DNA from: DATDRM01 sp035291705
Lineage (GTDB): Bacteria > Chloroflexota > Anaerolineae > Anaerolineales > UBA4823
Reading direction: 5' to 3'
NCBI GenBank assembly: GCA_035291705.1
Contig: DATDRM010000012.1
Span: forward strand, 1-17,007
DNA length: 17,007 nucleotides
This document shows positions 14,741 to 17,007 of the stretch, in pieces (within the stretch, counting starts at the first letter, position 1; each line of letters begins with the position of its first letter). A program made the position numbers and the translations under genes. The notes under the pieces were generated by a model, which had not been told where the DNA came from, did not search any database, and saw only the letters and a program-made list of their open reading frames with translations.

Positions 14741-15307
14741 CTATATTGTTTTTACTTTGTTAGTTTCAGTGGAAGCTGCGACGAGGGTATCTGATTGTGG
14801 CGAGGAACTTGAGTTGCCGTTGAAGGGGGTATTCTTGGGGGCAGAGAGGATTTGCAAGTGCTCACGCAGCCTGCTCATCGAGCCCTCCACCGCCTCTTCG
14901 GTTTCTTGCAGCACCCTTGCTGTTCCAGGAGAAGTTTCGCGCAGGGTAGACTCAAGCGAGGTGAGTACGACGCTCACTGCGTAGAGCGTTTGGAGGGCGT
15001 CGTCGCTCAGCTCGCGGCTCAACAAAAGATTCTCACGCGTTTCCGCCAGGATCTGCGCCTGCAATTCACTGGTTTCCCTTTCCTGGATCCACCGCCCCAG
15101 ATAGTCCAGCACCAGGAAGGCCAGCAGAGGCCCGCCGGTGGCATAGATCAGGATCTCGGCGATATTGTGAGCTTGGATGCCAAAGGTATCCTGAATCCAG
15201 CGCGCAAACACCAGCTGGTAGAAGACCACGAAGGCGGCCAGGGTTAGAGGGACTGCCCAGCGCAGCAAGTGCATCCGTCTGGAAATCTTGCGAGGGTCCA
15301 TAAGCAA
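14741..15307 (-). CDS. Kinase-like membrane protein lacking His and ATPase domain
   Basis: A 188-residue protein. Its N-terminus (LLRWAVPLTLAAF, then FYQLVFARW and EILIYATGGPLLAF) aligns along its length with the membrane region of the neighbouring kinase, including two transmembrane helices (about 16-35 and 50-70). After a coiled coil comes a stretch resembling the HisKA_3 dimerisation helix of NarX/DegS-type kinases, SRELSDDALQTLYAVSVVL (97-115), where the usual ELHDD is ELSDD, so the phosphoacceptor histidine is Ser101. There is no HATPase domain; the protein ends in a Ser/Thr-rich tail. The start is either TTG (15307) or ATG (15301), with no strong RBS. It may hetero-oligomerise with, and modulate, the downstream kinase. 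It could instead be a decayed kinase, but the frame is intact. Confidence 0.8.
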   Translation of the reverse strand: MLMDPRKISRRMHLLRWAVPLTLAAFVVFYQLVFARWIQDTFGIQAHNIAEILIYATGGPLLAFLVLDYLGRWIQERETSELQAQILAETRENLLLSRELSDDALQTLYAVSVVLTSLESTLRETSPGTARVLQETEEAVEGSMSRLREHLQILSAPKNTPFNGNSSSSPQSDTLVAASTETNKVKTI

Positions 15308-15704
15308 TGTTTCGTAAGGCTCTCGATGCGATCCCGATGAAATAATGGAAAATATCGGGAGATATTCAAATTAGTTCGATTTTACGATACCTAATCCTAC
15401 CGGAAAAGTGTGGATAATCACTTTAAGCGGGTGATCTTGCGCGTGTTAAGGTGAAAATAAGCGCTTTTGCGTATTGTTATACAGGCGATTTGGCGCTCGG
15501 CAGGTTCATTGGTTATGTTTATGATCAGGAATGACGGATAGCAGGTTGTGACAGGTAATTTAAGATGAAATTCATGATCCACGAGCAAGATCATAATTGA
15601 AGAATAGTTACATATTTCGTTAAATAGGACGATTAACGTCACTGATATATACGAAAAAAAATTTATATGATTACTGCAAATGATTTGCAACAAGCGAGGC
15701 TCAC
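15308..15704. other. AT-rich divergent control region
   Basis: About 400 bp with no credible gene, separating the minus-strand kinase operon from the plus-strand fur-feoB operon. It holds TCCCGAT (15332-15338) facing ATCGGGA (15354-15360), a 7-bp dyad with a 15-nt centre about 30 bp upstream of the kinase-like gene. An imperfect dyad lies around 15371-15396 (ATTAG/CTAAT arms with an inner TCG/CGA). The Fur-type box is at its right end. Base composition is clearly more AT-rich than the genes. A minus-strand open frame at 15418-15693 has no protein-like features. Confidence 0.6.
15675..15689 (+). promoter_or_regulatory. Fur-family operator (perfect 7-1-7 dyad)
   Basis: TGCAAAT-G-ATTTGCA is a perfect 15-bp palindrome with the 7-1-7 architecture of Fur/Zur boxes, ending 15 bp before the GTG start of the Fur-family gene. 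The AT-rich sequence immediately upstream (15640-15672) could hold the promoter. Position argues for autoregulation of the fur-feoB operon. Confidence 0.75.
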
Positions 15705-16172
15705 GTGGGTAAATTGGTACAGGAGATCAACAAGCGCCTGCGCGCTCACGGCGGTAGGATGACAATCCAGCGCCGCCTGATCCTGGAAACCCTGGAGACG
15801 CTCACCAATCACCCCACGGCGGAAGAACTCTTCGCCCTCGCCAGGCAGCGAGACCCAGCTCTGAACCTTTCTACGGTCTATCGCACTTTACGCTTGCTGG
15901 AACAGGAAGACCTGGTCAGCACGCGAATTTTCAATGAGGAACGGCGGCAGGAACGCTTTGATCCGGCTTACCCGAGCGAACACCATCACTTCATGTGCAC
16001 TGCTTGTAAAAGCGTGATCGAATTCGAGACGGACTCGATCGGCCAGATCAAAATGCAGTTTGAGCGCCGGTTTGACGCCCGGGTGGAAACCGGGTCGATT
16101 GTACTTTATGGCTTGTGCGTCCAATGCCGCCAGGAGGGGAATCCCACCAAACCAGGAACCGGAGATCGTTGA
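15705..16172 (+). CDS. Fur-family metalloregulator
   Basis: A 155-residue repressor. The N-terminal winged helix contains MTIQRRLILETLE and the recognition-helix region LNLSTVYRTLRLLEQ (54-68). The dimerisation domain has the HHHFMC motif (His93-95) and two CxxC pairs, Cys98/Cys101 and Cys138/Cys141, which form the structural zinc site. The sequence does not separate Fur (iron) from Zur or PerR with certainty; coupling to feoB favours iron. The start is GTG (15705) with GAGG 5 nt upstream. It ends 2 bp before the feoB start, so the two are translationally coupled. A 7-1-7 palindrome directly upstream suggests self-repression. Confidence 0.93.
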   Translation: MGKLVQEINKRLRAHGGRMTIQRRLILETLETLTNHPTAEELFALARQRDPALNLSTVYRTLRLLEQEDLVSTRIFNEERRQERFDPAYPSEHHHFMCTACKSVIEFETDSIGQIKMQFERRFDARVETGSIVLYGLCVQCRQEGNPTKPGTGDR

Positions 16173-16174
16173 GC

Positions 16175-17007
16175 ATGCACTGCCACACCCCCTCTGAACC
16201 TGATCTACCATTCAATGAGGGCAGCATTGCCCTGGTAGGCCATCCCAACGTAGGAAAATCCGTGATCTTCCAGAGACTCACCGGGCAGCACGTGGCGATC
16301 GCCAATTATCCGGGCACAACGGTTGAACTGGCGCGTGGCGCGGCGCGGGACCTGCCGGAAACGGTCCTGGTGGACACGCCTGGCGTGATCACTTTTCCGC
16401 CCCAATCCGAGGACGAGCGCATCACTGCCCGTGTGCTGTTGTATGAACCGCTGAAGGCCATCTTGCAGGTGGGCGACTCCAAGAACCTGCGCCGGACACT
16501 GCTGCTCACCGTGCAGCTGGCCGAGATGGGGCTACCGCTGGTGCTGGCCTTGAATATGATGGACGAGGCGGAGACGCGCGGCGTGGTTGTTAACCAGACC
16601 CTGTTGGCTGAATATCTCTCTATACCGGTTATCCCGACCACGGCTACCCGCGGCCAGGGGGTTGAAGAGCTCAATCTGGCGTTACAGGCTGGGTGTGCCC
16701 CGCAATTCCGCCTGGTTTACCCACCTGAGATCGAGGCCGCCATCGCCCAGTTTTGCACGTGGCTGGCCGAGGCGGGCTTGTTGCGAACACAGGTTTCCCC
16801 GCGTGCCCTGGCTCTCTTATGGCTGTGCGGCGATGCGGTGACCGAGGCCTGGTTGAAAGAGCAGCTGGGTGGAGAGCCGTTCCGAGATTTACAGGCGCTG
16901 CGTTCGGACTTGCAACTTTCCATTGTCGAACCCCTCCCGGTCGCCATCCAACAGGCACGCTTGGGGTATGTTGAACGCCTGGCTTCGGCGGTTATCGTGA
17001 CCTCCGG
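16175..17007 (+). CDS. feoB: Ferrous iron transporter FeoB, N-terminal part (cut by window end)
   Basis: The first 277 residues of FeoB, the GTPase-coupled Fe2+ permease of the inner membrane. Visible are the G1 motif GHPNVGKS (22-29, where most FeoB have GNPN), the G2 region PGTTVE (46-51), G3 DTPG (67-70), G4 NMMD (127-130) and G5 TTATRG (155-160). A helical GDI-like region follows to the window end; the membrane part lies outside. The start ATG is 2 bp after the Fur-family stop, with GGAG 10 nt upstream inside the preceding gene. No feoA is seen between them; it may lie downstream or be fused elsewhere. Expression is presumably iron-repressed through the upstream palindrome. Confidence 0.95.
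   Translation, partial: MHCHTPSEPDLPFNEGSIALVGHPNVGKSVIFQRLTGQHVAIANYPGTTVELARGAARDLPETVLVDTPGVITFPPQSEDERITARVLLYEPLKAILQVGDSKNLRRTLLLTVQLAEMGLPLVLALNMMDEAETRGVVVNQTLLAEYLSIPVIPTTATRGQGVEELNLALQAGCAPQFRLVYPPEIEAAIAQFCTWLAEAGLLRTQVSPRALALLWLCGDAVTEAWLKEQLGGEPFRDLQALRSDLQLSIVEPLPVAIQQARLGYVERLASAVIVTS

Noticed and set aside
15418..15693. 91-codon minus-strand open frame in the intergenic region
   Set aside because: It is AT-rich with no RBS, no domain-like pattern and unusual composition, and it overlaps the likely control elements. Treated as chance.
1..17007. tRNA, rRNA, CRISPR arrays, insertion sequences, attachment sites
   Set aside because: No clover-leaf-like sequence, regularly spaced repeats, transposase or flanking terminal repeats could be seen by reading both strands. 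A covariance-model search was not possible.

Overview
The window looks like a piece of a Chloroflexota (probably Anaerolineae-like) genome. This is an inference from protein style only: a tetraheme lipoprotein with CKECHGWDY repeats, a b6/subunit-IV type split cytochrome b with an APWY motif, and a GltD-like flavoprotein fused to ferredoxin domains. No rRNA or marker gene is present to confirm it. Coding density is high. Everything from position 1 to about 15300 is on the minus strand; only a Fur-family gene and feoB at the right end are on the plus strand.

Region 1 (1-5000, minus) is a metal-handling set. Read in the direction of transcription it contains a CbiX-type chelatase, a two-helix membrane protein that overlaps cbiX and appears to start at AUA, a YHS-domain protein with a His-rich tail, a membrane-anchored protein with a conserved-looking CC/C/H motif, a SAM methyltransferase, a MerR-family regulator and a mercuric reductase (merA, cut by the window edge about 25 codons before its expected end). 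merR and merA are 4 bp apart and share a textbook MerR-family promoter with a 19-bp spacer and a 21-bp dyad.

Region 2 (5072-12500, minus) is a respiratory cluster: flavoprotein/ferredoxin oxidoreductase, tetraheme lipoprotein, cytochrome b6-like subunit, subunit IV-like subunit, Rieske protein and triheme cytochrome c. Together they suggest an unusual quinol:cytochrome c (or reverse) complex, with the flavoprotein linking NAD(P)H or ferredoxin to the quinone pool or to the complex. A small Cys/His-cluster protein with its own promoter follows.

Region 3 (12571-15307, minus) is a two-component system: OmpR-type response regulator, PAS histidine kinase, and a kinase-like protein that shares the kinase's membrane domain but has lost both the phosphoacceptor histidine and the ATPase domain. 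It lies directly upstream of the respiratory cluster and is a candidate regulator of it.

Region 4 (15308-17007) is an AT-rich divergent control region with a perfect 7-1-7 Fur-type box, followed by a plus-strand Fur-family regulator and feoB (truncated by the window end), which form a two-gene ferrous-iron operon.
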